A DNA stretch of 64,000 bases from Lachnospiraceae bacterium (GTDB lineage: Bacteria; Bacillota; Clostridia; Lachnospirales; Lachnospiraceae): positions 1-64,000 of the forward strand of contig CAJTIU010000004.1 of the NCBI GenBank assembly GCA_910576335.1, in the 5' to 3' direction. The position numbers and the translations under genes were made by a program. The stretch's first letter is position 1. Every line of letters begins with the position of its first letter. Positions 7,636 through 16,867 of the stretch are shown piece by piece. The notes under the pieces were generated by a model, which saw only the letters and a list, made by a program, of their open reading frames with translations, was not told the origin of the DNA and did not search any database.

Positions 7636-9513
7636 CTAATTTAAATATTGTCTGCCCAATGTCCTTGTTGCCACCCGGTAAAAGCCATATTGGACTGCAG
7701 CGAATAGCAACGTCACTCCAAAAGTCACTATGACTTGCCGAAGGCTGGTTCTGCTGCTCGCAAGCAGTGCATACATAATAGAAATAAACGAACCTAATAC
7801 AAGGGGGACAAAAAACAGCGTAGCCATCTCTTTTCGTATCTCTCCCTGTAATTGGGCATAGGTATAGCCGACAGAAAAGAGGTTGCTGTACTTTCTCTTT
7901 TCTTCACTTATATCCTGATTTATGCGTAGCAAAATCAGGCTCACTAATGAAAACAGCAACAGCATGACCGCCAGCAGAATAAGGACAGATACCACAAGTT
8001 TATTTTTCGCCTGTGTTTCAAGATTCGCTGCTTTTGCTGTTATGACCGGACTGATCTCACACAGCCGTTCATACACTGTTGGCAGGCTGTCAGGGCTGGA
8101 TACAGATATAAAATATTTCATCTGGTCATATCCGGCTTCGCTGACAATACCTTCATAATCTTCATCCGAAATGATATAAGCCCGCTGTGTCTGATCTTCA
8201 ATGTTATATACAATCTCCCATATTTCCTTTACAATAGTCCTGGTATACACTTTGCCGCCCACCAAAAAGGGAACAGGACCGGGAGGCTGAAAGCCCCATT
8301 CCATTCCATTTTCTTCCTGAGTGCCTATATCATAGCAGTTTCGATCAATCTGGCTCAAAACCACAATTTCACCATTTTGTAATCCTAAGTGTTTTCCTGT
8401 CAGATCAAAATAACTGCTTTCGGGCATCACATGAACCAAACGGCTAAATTCCTGTCCTTCCCACTGGATGGCACCATCTAATATCCTGACCAGACGGGTA
8501 TCCTTTAATAATGCACCTTCCTGTGACTCAAAGTCCTCTATACCTTTCAGATCATCACCATCAACTGCATCCATGTACACCGTAAAATCATAAGGCATTT
8601 CAAAACTATGGTCTCCATCGTCAGTCGCCAACGATACATCAATGATTAGCATAAACAACCCAAAGATGACGATGATAGTACAGCCAGTCAATAATTTCGC
8701 ATATTTCTTATAATTTGTCCGTAACTGGCTTATGTAAAATAAATTCCTGTGGTACTTCGATGTAGAACGGATAAATATTTTGGTAAACCAGTGTGAAAAA
8801 GACATCGTGAGGCAGTATGCGCTTGCCGTCAGAAAAAGCATGGGAAAAAGGGCCGATGCAAAATTATAAGACTCTCCCCTGAAAGTAAGCAACAGTAGCC
8901 CAAATGCCAACAGTGCAAGACCAATGTTCTGATACAGGTTGGGGCAATCAATACTTTTATCCAGCTTTTTATAGTTCAGCATATCGGATATCTCCAGGCC
9001 ATTCATGCGATTCCCCAAAGAGACTGCATTTATGAGATAAACTGCTGCATACACTGCCCCCACCAGAATATACCCCTGTAATGGAACTGCATGAAAATCC
9101 ATATCCAGGACATGGTTTAAAATATTCAAAATGATAAAATATATCAAGGTTCCCGCCAACAAGCCCCTCAGCAAGGCCTGCAGCATTGACTTTGCCATAA
9201 TCCGCAGAAAGGCTTCACTTATGCGCTTTTGGTTATACCCCATACTGACCAGAATCCCATAGTCTTTCATCTTTTCGTCAAGGGTGTAAATACATAAATA
9301 GCGATAATAAACAAATGAGAATACAGCAAGGATACAGATCAGGGCAGTCATCCACACTGGCAGTGTGTACTCAATAGAGTCCATAACACTGATCATCTGT
9401 GAATTGCTGACTAATCCTGTGTAAACAAAGAACATCGCTACCCCGATCGTAAGCATAATATACATACTGTTATGCGCTTTTGTCCTTACTGCCCTTTGAA
9501 GTATTTTTTTCAA
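7636..9513 (-). CDS. Bce-like (FtsX-type) ABC transporter permease
   Basis: A 625-residue membrane permease. It has an N-terminal helix (about 18-38), a first FtsX-like core of several helices (to about 300), and an extracellular domain of about 200 residues (roughly 300-510: [16 protein letters not shown] to [10 protein letters not shown]). Three final helices follow ([39 protein letters not shown]). This is the BceB/VraG layout, in which the pump removes peptide antibiotics such as bacitracin or lantibiotics from their lipid targets. It overlaps its ATPase gene by four bases. No histidine kinase or response regulator lies nearby, which is unusual for Bce systems. The substrate is unknown. 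Confidence 0.88.
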   Translation of the reverse strand: MKKILQRAVRTKAHNSMYIMLTIGVAMFFVYTGLVSNSQMISVMDSIEYTLPVWMTALICILAVFSFVYYRYLCIYTLDEKMKDYGILVSMGYNQKRISEAFLRIMAKSMLQALLRGLLAGTLIYFIILNILNHVLDMDFHAVPLQGYILVGAVYAAVYLINAVSLGNRMNGLEISDMLNYKKLDKSIDCPNLYQNIGLALLAFGLLLLTFRGESYNFASALFPMLFLTASAYCLTMSFSHWFTKIFIRSTSKYHRNLFYISQLRTNYKKYAKLLTGCTIIVIFGLFMLIIDVSLATDDGDHSFEMPYDFTVYMDAVDGDDLKGIEDFESQEGALLKDTRLVRILDGAIQWEGQEFSRLVHVMPESSYFDLTGKHLGLQNGEIVVLSQIDRNCYDIGTQEENGMEWGFQPPGPVPFLVGGKVYTRTIVKEIWEIVYNIEDQTQRAYIISDEDYEGIVSEAGYDQMKYFISVSSPDSLPTVYERLCEISPVITAKAANLETQAKNKLVVSVLILLAVMLLLFSLVSLILLRINQDISEEKRKYSNLFSVGYTYAQLQGEIRKEMATLFFVPLVLGSFISIMYALLASSRTSLRQVIVTFGVTLLFAAVQYGFYRVATRTLGRQYLN

Positions 9514-10262
9514 ATGACTCCCCTCACTTTCGATGATACCGTCACAATTCTTTCATAAAATGCCTGTGCTGCTTCTTCCTTCCTTAAAGTATCGCATACC
9601 CTGCCGTTCTCAATAAAAACAACCGTATCACAATGGCTGGCTACAGCCGCATCGTGGGTGACAAGGACAATCGTAGTCTGCATTCTTTCTTTGATATCCA
9701 TAAATGTACTTAAGATTGCTTTTGCATTTACATAATCAAGGCTCCCTGTCGGCTCGTCTGCCAATATCAGCTTTGGGGATTTAATGATTGCCCGGCAGAT
9801 TGCCGCCCTCTGCTGTTCGCCACCCGATGACTGCTCCGGATAATTATTTTCACAATAACCGACATCCACACACCGCAATGTATCCGCATATTTTTGCTGT
9901 ATTTCTGTTTCACTCAGTTTTTGCAAAGTCAGTGGCAGGATTATATTCTCTTTCAATGTCAGACCTTCCAACAGATTAAAGTCCTGAAACACATAGCCGA
10001 CTGTCATCTGGCGGTGGCGGTCATAATCCTGCTGCCCATAATCCGCCATATTAGCTCCATTGATGTAGACAGTGCCGGAGGTTGGTTTTTCCATGCCCCC
10101 TAAAATCTTTAGCAGTGTACTCTTACCGCTGCCGGACGAACCCATGATACAAAAGATTTCGCCCTGCGGGATATTGAGGGTAACATCAGATAAAGCTGTT
10201 TTTGCTGTCCCCTTTGATTGATAAGACTTAGATAGGTTTTTAATCATTATATGGTATTGCAT
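9510..10262 (-). CDS. Bce-like ABC transporter ATP-binding protein
   Basis: A MacB/BceA-type ATPase of 250 residues. It shows Walker [11 protein letters not shown]-loop [13 protein letters not shown], signature SSGGEQQR, Walker [13 protein letters not shown] and the switch histidine VTHDAA. The start at 10262 follows GAGAGG by seven bases; an upstream in-frame ATG lacks a good site. It energises the permease encoded directly behind it (four-base overlap). The typical Bce DFNLL motif after the Q-loop supports a peptide-antibiotic detoxification role. Confidence 0.9.
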   Translation of the reverse strand: MQYHIMIKNLSKSYQSKGTAKTALSDVTLNIPQGEIFCIMGSSGSGKSTLLKILGGMEKPTSGTVYINGANMADYGQQDYDRHRQMTVGYVFQDFNLLEGLTLKENIILPLTLQKLSETEIQQKYADTLRCVDVGYCENNYPEQSSGGEQQRAAICRAIIKSPKLILADEPTGSLDYVNAKAILSTFMDIKERMQTTIVLVTHDAAVASHCDTVVFIENGRVCDTLRKEEAAQAFYERIVTVSSKVRGVI

Positions 10263-10541
10263 ATTTATACCTCTCATTTCTTTTTAGGTTTCAGTACAGT
10301 AACCTTGCTCTGAACTATTTACTGAAATCCTTGTTTTACAATACTAAGATGGCCGGTTGCGTTCCATATAGACCTCTATACATCTACGCAACCAGTGGTA
10401 GAAATCTAAAGTCAATTCGTAGAATTCCCCAAAATCAAACTTTCATACTTTACTTATCTCTCCCTGCTCTCCGATTCCCTAATCTGCCGGAACACCGGGG
10501 ATGCCTGCCCTGTACCGCTATGGCTTTTGTCTATTCACACC
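10263..10541. other. Upstream region of the ABC exporter operon, no gene seen
   Basis: About 280 bases separate the ABC ATPase start from the end of the 38-codon gene. It should carry the exporter promoter, but no clear -35/-10 pair stands out. An open plus-strand frame here has no homology that I recognise and no good start. Confidence 0.3.
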
Positions 10542-10658
10542 TCATTTGAGATGCCGGATTCTCAATCCTGTTTCTTTCACTGCTGCTTTCAAAAGACAGA
10601 CCCCGTCAACATCCATGCCTATATAATCTGCTATCGCTTCCAGTTTGTTTACATTCAC
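10542..10658 (-). CDS. Very small protein in the radical SAM operon (38 aa)
   Basis: A GTG start at 10658 overlaps the stop codon of the radical SAM gene by one base (TAGTG) and is preceded by GGGGAGG. The 38-residue product begins MNVNKLEAIADYIGMDVD and ends in a basic tail. The tight coupling and strong ribosome binding site argue that it is translated. The end may be truncated relative to an ancestor. Function unknown. Confidence 0.45.
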   Translation of the reverse strand: MNVNKLEAIADYIGMDVDGVCLLKAAVKETGLRIRHLK

Positions 10659-11509
10659 TAAACCTCCCCTGATTCTCCTGTTTGATTTAATTTAGCAGCT
10701 ACTAACTCTTTATGGTAAAAATAGTTGATATGTTTCACTGAATGCAAAGCACAATATTCCTCAATTTCAAAAGAAAGACTATTCCAAAAGTTCATGTTTC
10801 CATTTACATATATATCATCATACAATTCTGCTAACTGTGGACAGGCACTTTTTATGTAGTCAAGGATATCCTGTTTATAGCTCCCCCGCAGGTTCAGATT
10901 TTCAAACCAGTATTCATCCACATATCTTTGTGTCTTTACTATTATATCCTTATAATCCGTTATTCCCGGAAAGATAGGGGACATAAACAAAACTGTATAT
11001 ATGCCATTCTTATGCAATGTTTCCAATGTTTCAAGTCGTTTCCCAATACTGCTGGCATGATCCATATCTCTTTTAAACTGTTCATCTAATGTATTGACCG
11101 ATACCGATACTTTCAAATTATTACACTGCTTCAATAAATCAGTATCTCTCAGAATCAAATCAGATTTTGTTGAGATATTCAATTCACAATCTATGGAAAT
11201 TAGCTGCTCCAGTACCTTCCGTGTATTACGGTACTTTTCCTCAAATGGATTGTAGCAGTCCGTCACAGATGACAGAAAAACAGACTTCCCCTGCAGTTTC
11301 TTTTTGCTTATCGGCTTGTCACATCGCTTAATGTCAATAAAACTCCCCCATGCCTCACTATGATTCGTAAACCGCTTCATAAAACAGGCATAACAATATC
11401 TACATCCATGCGGACAGCCTACATAAGGATTTATCACATAATCACTTGCTGGAAGATTTGATTTTGTAACCAATTCCTTTACCACAACCTCATTTTCTAC
11501 TATGCTCAT
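10658..11509 (-). CDS. Spore-photoproduct-lyase-like radical SAM protein
   Basis: A 283-residue radical SAM enzyme of the SplB/DNA-repair-photolyase-like family. It has CxxxCxxC at Cys32, Cys36, Cys39 (GCPHGCRYCYACF), which binds the 4Fe-4S cluster that cleaves SAM. Further family motifs are VFLSSVTDCYNPFE and ISTKSDLILRD. It is shorter than bona fide spore photoproduct lyase (about 340), so repair of thymine lesions is not assured. The start overlaps the end of the XRE/DUF5680 gene by four bases, and the 38-aa gene follows, giving a three-gene operon. Confidence 0.85.
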   Translation of the reverse strand: MSIVENEVVVKELVTKSNLPASDYVINPYVGCPHGCRYCYACFMKRFTNHSEAWGSFIDIKRCDKPISKKKLQGKSVFLSSVTDCYNPFEEKYRNTRKVLEQLISIDCELNISTKSDLILRDTDLLKQCNNLKVSVSVNTLDEQFKRDMDHASSIGKRLETLETLHKNGIYTVLFMSPIFPGITDYKDIIVKTQRYVDEYWFENLNLRGSYKQDILDYIKSACPQLAELYDDIYVNGNMNFWNSLSFEIEEYCALHSVKHINYFYHKELVAAKLNQTGESGEV

Positions 11510-12180
11510 AAAATAATTCCTCCGTGGAACATACAGGAATACACCTTTTGCTGTCTGCAGTATATCCGTTCTTCTCCTGAAAAACTTTCAAACTCGCCCT
11601 GCACCTGGCACTGGTACATATAATCGCCTTTCTGATAGAATTCCGGCCCCCGGAACGGCATGGAAGCCGACACATGGGAAAGTGCTTCTTTCAAAAATGT
11701 AATATCAAAATTCTCATTCAGGCTCTCCCCACAATAATTCATGGCCCACACTGCCTGATTCCTTATCCAGACACGTTCCCCGCCTATGAATTTCTGCCCA
11801 CCCAGGTAAGTATCCATATACAGATAATCACCATCCTCATAACGGAAGTCGTGAGAACCAGGCTGTGACGGTATAATTTCATTTTCACCTGTGATATAGG
11901 TATTGTTTTTCGCCCTGACTAAAAAAATCCTGATATCCTGCATAGGATATTTCTGTTCACAAAAAAGACTGATTGTGCAGATATCATTTTGCTTCACAAG
12001 CCGGTCTATAGAAACTTTAAAAATCTCACTAAGCTGTATAAGGTTCTGAATATCCGGGAATGACTGTCCGTTTTCCCATTTTGTTATAGACTGTCTTGAT
12101 ATATCCATCCTGTTGGCAAGTTCTTCCTGTGACAGTTTCATATTTGTTCTTAGTAATTGCAGTTTTTCTTTAAATTCCAT
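11506..12180 (-). CDS. XRE regulator with a C-terminal DUF5680-like domain
   Basis: A 224-residue protein. The N-terminal 64 residues are HTH_XRE (LSQEELANRMDISRQSITKWENGQSFPD). The C-terminal 130 residues resemble the DUF5680 domain (FRYEDGDYLYMDTYLGGQKFIGGE...WAMNYCG), which often follows such an HTH and is thought to sense small molecules. It starts the operon with the radical SAM gene and probably controls it. GGGAGG precedes the start at a normal distance. Confidence 0.85.
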   Translation of the reverse strand: MEFKEKLQLLRTNMKLSQEELANRMDISRQSITKWENGQSFPDIQNLIQLSEIFKVSIDRLVKQNDICTISLFCEQKYPMQDIRIFLVRAKNNTYITGENEIIPSQPGSHDFRYEDGDYLYMDTYLGGQKFIGGERVWIRNQAVWAMNYCGESLNENFDITFLKEALSHVSASMPFRGPEFYQKGDYMYQCQVQGEFESFSGEERIYCRQQKVYSCMFHGGIIL

Positions 12181-12345
12181 TCTGACTTCCTCCCAAGTGT
12201 TAATTATACTTTACCGTCCTCATGCTGGCAATCTACCCCTGCGTTCCAATCTGGCAACCGTTGGGTGCATCAGACACCAGCCATCCTCTTTCTCAATTCG
12301 CAGAGAACTTTCAGGAAGCCAACCTTTTCTGGTATTAAGGAAATG

Positions 12346-13128
12346 TCATCGGATTTTCGGCTGTTTCATCATAAATATTGTAATCCTGTTTGTAATACTG
12401 ACAGGCATTACCTTTGAAAATGCAACTAATAACTTATTATATATTCCCGGAATAACCAGCCTTCGTCCTTTCATCATCCCACAATAAGCAATCCTCACTA
12501 CTTTTTCCGGACTCATAACTGCGATCTTGAATAACATTGTATTTTGAATATTTGCTTTTGCAGCAAACTCCGTCTCCGTTGCACCCGGACATAATGTAGT
12601 TACCTTTACCCCTGTTTTACTAAGCTCACCACATAAGGCATTAGAAAAAGACATAATATATGCTTTTGTAGCAGAATAAACGGCATCTGTGGGGGACGGA
12701 ATAAAAGAACCTGTTGAGCCTACATTCAGAATTCGCCCATAACCGTTTTCTTTCATATGCACTAATATACGTTTTGTCAATTCTGTTGCAAACCGTATAT
12801 GCATACTTATCATTTCAAGCTCCCTGTCAAGGCTGGTATCCACAAAAAAACCACTCTCATTAAAGCCCGCATTATTTACAAGAACATCAATGGCGACTTT
12901 CCACTTATCTATATCCGCCATTACCAAACCTGCCGCATTTTCCTGTGTTAAATCCTGAACAATGTATTTCACTGCCACACAATGGGTCTCCTGCAAAGCT
13001 GCCTGCTGCTGTTTTAATTTCTGCTCATCCCTTGCGACAAGGATTAAGTCATACCCCTCATCTGCGAATTTTTCCGCAAAGGCTTTCCCGATTCCGCTTG
13101 TTGTTCCTGTAATTAAAACGTTTTTCAT
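12346..13128 (-). CDS. Short-chain dehydrogenase/reductase (SDR)
   Basis: A 260-residue NAD(P)-dependent oxidoreductase. The N-terminal Rossmann motif is TGTTSGIG (about residues 7-14), followed by NNAG near 88 and the catalytic Ser and YxxxK (STGSF...YSATKAY). The C-terminus is extended by about 25 residues with a hydrophobic stretch. It is the last gene of a MerR, tautomerase and SDR unit transcribed leftward, which suggests reduction of a reactive carbonyl or quinone; the substrate is unknown. Confidence 0.88.
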   Translation of the reverse strand: MKNVLITGTTSGIGKAFAEKFADEGYDLILVARDEQKLKQQQAALQETHCVAVKYIVQDLTQENAAGLVMADIDKWKVAIDVLVNNAGFNESGFFVDTSLDRELEMISMHIRFATELTKRILVHMKENGYGRILNVGSTGSFIPSPTDAVYSATKAYIMSFSNALCGELSKTGVKVTTLCPGATETEFAAKANIQNTMLFKIAVMSPEKVVRIAYCGMMKGRRLVIPGIYNKLLVAFSKVMPVSITNRITIFMMKQPKIR

Positions 13129-13157
13129 TCCTTATCTCCGCTTATATTTTAAACAGC

Positions 13158-13376
13158 CTACATTTGATTATTATGCGTCTGTATATACTCTGCCTTTACT
13201 TTATCAATGGTTTTTCCACCAATACCAAAGTTTTTATCAGGCACTTCTTTTATTGTTGTTACAAAAAATTCCTGTGGTATTTTCATAATTTCAGAAGATA
13301 TTTCTGTCAATTGTTTAATCAGTTCCTCTTTTTGTGTATCTGATAAAACACCGCTTTCGACTGTAATATAGGGCAT
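13158..13376 (-). CDS. 4-oxalocrotonate tautomerase family protein
   Basis: A 72-residue member of the tautomerase superfamily. After removal of Met1 the catalytic amino-terminal Pro is exposed (MPYITVESG), and the short chain fits the usual 60-75 residues. Such enzymes shift double bonds in alpha-keto acids or related compounds. It sits between a MerR regulator (26 bases upstream) and an SDR gene (29 bases downstream), all on one strand, and its start follows GGAGGAAATGGATA. Confidence 0.88.
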   Translation of the reverse strand: MPYITVESGVLSDTQKEELIKQLTEISSEIMKIPQEFFVTTIKEVPDKNFGIGGKTIDKVKAEYIQTHNNQM

Positions 13377-13402
13377 TATCCATTTCCTCCTGTTTTCCTT
13401 TC

Positions 13403-13822
13403 TTAATTTTCTCCATGATTAAATAACTTCCATTCCTCGCTATATGACATACTTTTATAGCAAGAATCCTCTAAAAGTTTTTCATAAAAAGATAACTTCT
13501 TTTGCGTCAGATTAAGTGCGTTTTGTAAATTGGACATTTGATTTTTGATATCCTCCATATGGTTTTGTACCATAACAAAACGCTGTTCCAAAGTTTCGCC
13601 GCCTCTTATTAGCAATAAAACATATTTTTTAATGGACTGAATGGGGATATTTGCCATGCGCATACATTGCACCATTTTTATCCATTCAATATCTTCCTCT
13701 GTATATTGCCTGTATTTTTGGCTGTTTCTTGCTATTTGCGGCAATAGCTGCTCTTTTTCATAATACCTTAATGTTGACGTTGATAGACCTGTCATTTCTG
13801 CTGCCTCTTTTGCTGAATACAT
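13403..13822 (-). CDS. MerR-family regulator (aldehyde-responsive AdhR-like)
   Basis: A 139-residue MerR regulator. It has the winged HTH (SAKEAAEMTGLSTSTLRYYEKEQLLP) with RYYE, followed by the coiled-coil dimerisation helix and a short effector tail. There is no metal-binding cysteine set, which fits AdhR-like regulators of aldehyde stress. The start at 13822 is preferred because GGGAGGTGG lies just before it; a longer frame would place that site inside the gene. It is the first gene of its own operon and should act at the 19-base-spaced promoter at 13842-13872. Confidence 0.88.
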   Translation of the reverse strand: MYSAKEAAEMTGLSTSTLRYYEKEQLLPQIARNSQKYRQYTEEDIEWIKMVQCMRMANIPIQSIKKYVLLLIRGGETLEQRFVMVQNHMEDIKNQMSNLQNALNLTQKKLSFYEKLLEDSCYKSMSYSEEWKLFNHGEN

Positions 13823-13841
13823 ATAAATCCACCTCCCTGCT

Positions 13842-13872
13842 ATCATAAACTATGAAGTGCGCTTCAAGTCAA
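13842..13872 (-). promoter_or_regulatory. MerR-type promoter with 19-base spacer and dyad operator
   Basis: On the minus strand TTGACT (13867-13872) and TATGAT (13842-13847) are exactly 19 bases apart, the hallmark of MerR-activated promoters, where the protein untwists the long spacer. The spacer contains the dyad TGAAG-N4-CTTCA (13853-13866). It drives the MerR, tautomerase and SDR genes. Confidence 0.75.
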
Positions 13873-13972
13873 CAGTCATATTCTATCATACGAATCTTTC
13901 TACTTGATTATTTTCACAAACAATTCAAATTCTTTCAGAGGTTTTCCTGCTTTCAATTTTTATTTCGTTAGA

Positions 13973-14395
13973 TTATCTCAGCAACGCCATACTTCCTGTC
14001 AATTTGTTGACCTTCTTTTTCGCCCCGCAAATGGCGATTCCAAAATAATTCAATTCTGTTTCTGAAACATCCTTCATCTTTTCAATAAATTCATCATAGG
14101 TCTTACACCCTTGCGCAAGGTCTGAAAAATCTACTACCGTCAAGTCCGAAAACTCCGGCTCATACAGTTTTTCACGGATAGACTTAATCGCCCCCACATT
14201 TCCCTTTAAAATCGGCACTGGAAATTCAATAATCCCCAGATGCCCATTTCCTGTCTTGTCATACACATCAGCACCCACGACTTCCGGCATCTGTTTTCCC
14301 AACGTGATGCCCATGATTGCCGCCGTATTCGCTATGATGCCAAGCGGCAGTTTCTCATCAATCACCATGACACATTTTTCATTTTGTAAATTCAT
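13973..14395 (-). CDS. DUF2000 family protein (140 aa)
   Basis: A 140-residue soluble protein with the features of DUF2000: a MVIDEKLPLGIIANTAAIMGITLGK start, followed by PVPILKG and a C-terminal YFGIAICGAKKKVNKLTG. The biochemical role of the family is unknown. It follows the GNAT-like gene by three bases and ends the AraC, EamA, GNAT, DUF2000 unit. Confidence 0.85.
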   Translation of the reverse strand: MNLQNEKCVMVIDEKLPLGIIANTAAIMGITLGKQMPEVVGADVYDKTGNGHLGIIEFPVPILKGNVGAIKSIREKLYEPEFSDLTVVDFSDLAQGCKTYDEFIEKMKDVSETELNYFGIAICGAKKKVNKLTGSMALLR

Positions 14396-14398
14396 TTT

Positions 14399-15046
14399 CT
14401 AATCCTCCATGTTTTCGGAGGATTTCACCTCCGATTTTTTCTGATAACAGCGATAGGAATATGCTCTGCAAAATCCCGTCTGCTCATATCGCTCCGGCAG
14501 TTCTTCCTTTCCCGAAATATCTGCCAGTATCCTTACAATTCCATTTGCCACTGAAAACCGCAGGATGTCTTCCATGCCTATATCAGACAGATTCCCATCC
14601 GGCAGAAATAAAAGCTCTTGGCGTTTTATTCCGATGACCTTCTCTCCCACCATGACACATTCTGTCCCACTGTTCCGTTTTTTTAAGAGCAACCTACCCT
14701 GCATCTTTTCTTTCATGCAAAGTTCTCCGATATTCCCTGCTAAATTCCATTCGCCAACCATGCCCCACTTTTCCACCCCATACCCATTGTCTGTAAGGAT
14801 AGAACTCAGGTAGTAATTCGTATGCTCTACAATACGGAATACACACTCTGCCCTATACTGGCGGCTGATTTTCTCGCATCTGCGTATGTTCTCCGGGATA
14901 TCCCCCTGGGAAAACTTATAATACAGCGGATATACCAAAAGCAGGCTTTCCATTTTTTTCAACATCCATCCCTGGCAGACTAAAGTCTCCCTGTCTGGGA
15001 ACAAGCTGATAATCTGCTCCTCCATTCTTATCGCAGGCTCATTCAC
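14399..15046 (-). CDS. GNAT-like acetyltransferase (215 aa)
   Basis: A 215-residue protein with an acetyltransferase-like C-terminus: FSVANGIVRILADIS followed by LPERYEQTGFCRAYSY, which matches the last strand-helix-strand of GNAT enzymes. The N-terminal half is diverged, so the assignment is moderate. The GTG start at 15046 overlaps the end of the EamA gene by four bases; ATG at 15025 is an alternative. It may modify a product handled by the neighbouring exporter. Confidence 0.65.
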   Translation of the reverse strand: MNEPAIRMEEQIISLFPDRETLVCQGWMLKKMESLLLVYPLYYKFSQGDIPENIRRCEKISRQYRAECVFRIVEHTNYYLSSILTDNGYGVEKWGMVGEWNLAGNIGELCMKEKMQGRLLLKKRNSGTECVMVGEKVIGIKRQELLFLPDGNLSDIGMEDILRFSVANGIVRILADISGKEELPERYEQTGFCRAYSYRCYQKKSEVKSSENMED

Positions 15047-15939
15047 TGTTCTCCACTCCCCTTCCTGTTATATTCAGAAAAGAAAAGTCCTGCAACCGCT
15101 AAAAACGTACCCATAACAGAAACCAACGTCACCGTTTCCTTCAGCACCAGCACGGATGTCACAACTGTTATGACGGGAACCATGTAAATGTAAACGCTGG
15201 TCTTAACCGCACCAAGTGCTTTTACTGCAAGGTTCCATGTGACAAAGCAGAGTGCGGACGCTCCCAACCCAAGATACAAGATATTAAGCAAATGTGTCAA
15301 ATCTGCAAAGCGTTCCAAACCCATTTCAAAATCGAAAAAGAATAATGCAGGAACCATAAATAAAATTCCATAAAAGAACGTTCTCCGTGTGGTAAGGATA
15401 ACCGGATAGCCAAAGCTGCTTATCTTCCTTGTTAAAATGGAATAGCAAGCCCACACAAATGCCGCAAGGACAGCCAGCACATCCCCCACAGGGTTCAGCT
15501 TCATCTGGGAGCCGTTAAAGCTGAGCAGAGCAATGCCCGCCATTGCCACCACAAAGCCTATGAAAAAATTTGCTCGCAGTTTCCCTTCCGACCTCAGGAA
15601 CAAGCATGACAGTATCGCCGTGAAAAACGGCGCAACCGAAATAATGACTCCCACATTGGATGTCATTGTATATGTAAGCGCGATATTCTCCAGCAGGTAA
15701 TATAAGCATATCCCGCACAGCCCCGCCAACACAAAAGTCAGCTCCTGCCTGCGCCCCACGCCTTTCATACGGTGCGGGCAAACCAAAAAGAGTGCCGCAA
15801 AACCCATGACAAAACGGAAGAACAGTATTTCCACCGGCTTAAAATCCGTAAGCAGGACTTTGGTGGATATGAATGTCGTCCCCCATATGATGATGGTGAA
15901 CAGCGCCGCCAGATGCCCGGCTGATTTCCTACTCCGCAT
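15043..15939 (-). CDS. EamA/DMT-family metabolite exporter
   Basis: A 298-residue inner-membrane protein of ten predicted helices formed by two EamA repeats. It begins AGHLAALFTIIIWGTTFISTKVL, the typical W-G first helix, and the second repeat starts near GDVLAVLAAFVWACYSILTRK. Family members export amino acids or other metabolites. The start at 15939 is set by GGGGAAGGTGG. It overlaps the end of the AraC gene by 11 bases and the start of the GNAT gene by four. Confidence 0.85.
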   Translation of the reverse strand: MRSRKSAGHLAALFTIIIWGTTFISTKVLLTDFKPVEILFFRFVMGFAALFLVCPHRMKGVGRRQELTFVLAGLCGICLYYLLENIALTYTMTSNVGVIISVAPFFTAILSCLFLRSEGKLRANFFIGFVVAMAGIALLSFNGSQMKLNPVGDVLAVLAAFVWACYSILTRKISSFGYPVILTTRRTFFYGILFMVPALFFFDFEMGLERFADLTHLLNILYLGLGASALCFVTWNLAVKALGAVKTSVYIYMVPVITVVTSVLVLKETVTLVSVMGTFLAVAGLFFSEYNRKGSGEQ

Positions 15940-16771
15940 GCTGTCCACCTTCCCCGTCTTTTTCCGAAAATATCTCACGGTAAGTACCCGGCGCAAGCCC
16001 TATGAACTGGTTGAAATAATTTGTAAAATGGCTCTGGTCAGAAAACCCTGTCCTTATGGCTGCCTCTACGGGCGGAACACCTTCCGATAACAGCTTTTTT
16101 GCCTCATTGATGCGGATCGTCTCAAGGTATCGGTACGGCGTGACTCCTTTTTCTTTCGTAAATGCCCGCAGCAGCGTTGACTTGCTAAGCCCGGCATGGC
16201 GGCAGATCTGGTCTAAATAAATACGTTCCGTAAAATGCTCTGTCATGTATTCGCAGGCTTTTTCAATCTCCTGCCTGCACTCCGGGATACAGCTTTCAAA
16301 AGGCTTCCCATAATTCTGGATGAGATACGAAAGCAGGAACAGCAGGGTTTCCTCTCTCTTAAACTCCCCCGTTCCTTTCATTACCATCTCATGCAGTGGA
16401 CGCAGATGGCAGGCTATCTCCTCATCGCAGATAACATTCTTTGAAAATCCCGGAAGTTCCCGTTTCCCCGTGACCTCCTCCGCCAGATCAAGCATAACCT
16501 CCTTTGAAATGTTAATGCCCCGGTAATCAAACGTCCCTCCATCACTCTGTACGCAGGCATGGCTGTCGCCCGGATTGAAAAGCACGATGCTCCCTTCCTC
16601 TATGGCATATTCCCTGTCACGGCAGGAAAGCACCCGCTCCCCTTTTTCCACAAAACCTATGACATAATGCTCATGGAAATGGCTTGGAAAGGGCTGTACA
16701 ATCCCCTCAAAGCGGTATGCCTCCATCCTCAATTCATCATCATATACCACTGTCCTTACTTCTTTCTTCAT
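15929..16771 (-). CDS. AraC-family regulator with cupin sensor domain
   Basis: A 280-residue regulator. The N-terminal half is a cupin-like sensor (PFPSHFHEHYVIGFVEKGERVLSC, then GSIVLFNPGDSHAC). The C-terminal 100 residues contain the two AraC HTH motifs (LDQICRHAGLSKSTLLRAFTKEKGVTPYRYL and VEAAIRTGFSDQSHFTNYFNQFIGLAPGTYR). The start at 16771 has TTGGAGGTAA five bases ahead. In this family such regulators often control an adjacent EamA exporter, exactly as found here, so local control is likely. Confidence 0.88.
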   Translation of the reverse strand: MKKEVRTVVYDDELRMEAYRFEGIVQPFPSHFHEHYVIGFVEKGERVLSCRDREYAIEEGSIVLFNPGDSHACVQSDGGTFDYRGINISKEVMLDLAEEVTGKRELPGFSKNVICDEEIACHLRPLHEMVMKGTGEFKREETLLFLLSYLIQNYGKPFESCIPECRQEIEKACEYMTEHFTERIYLDQICRHAGLSKSTLLRAFTKEKGVTPYRYLETIRINEAKKLLSEGVPPVEAAIRTGFSDQSHFTNYFNQFIGLAPGTYREIFSEKDGEGGQHAE

Positions 16772-16867
16772 GTGGATTACCTCCAAATACAATTTTTGAA
16801 TTTTGTCAAGAGCCATTTTACCTCTTATTTTTTCCTGCGTCTTGTAAAATATCTTCATTTTCAGACT

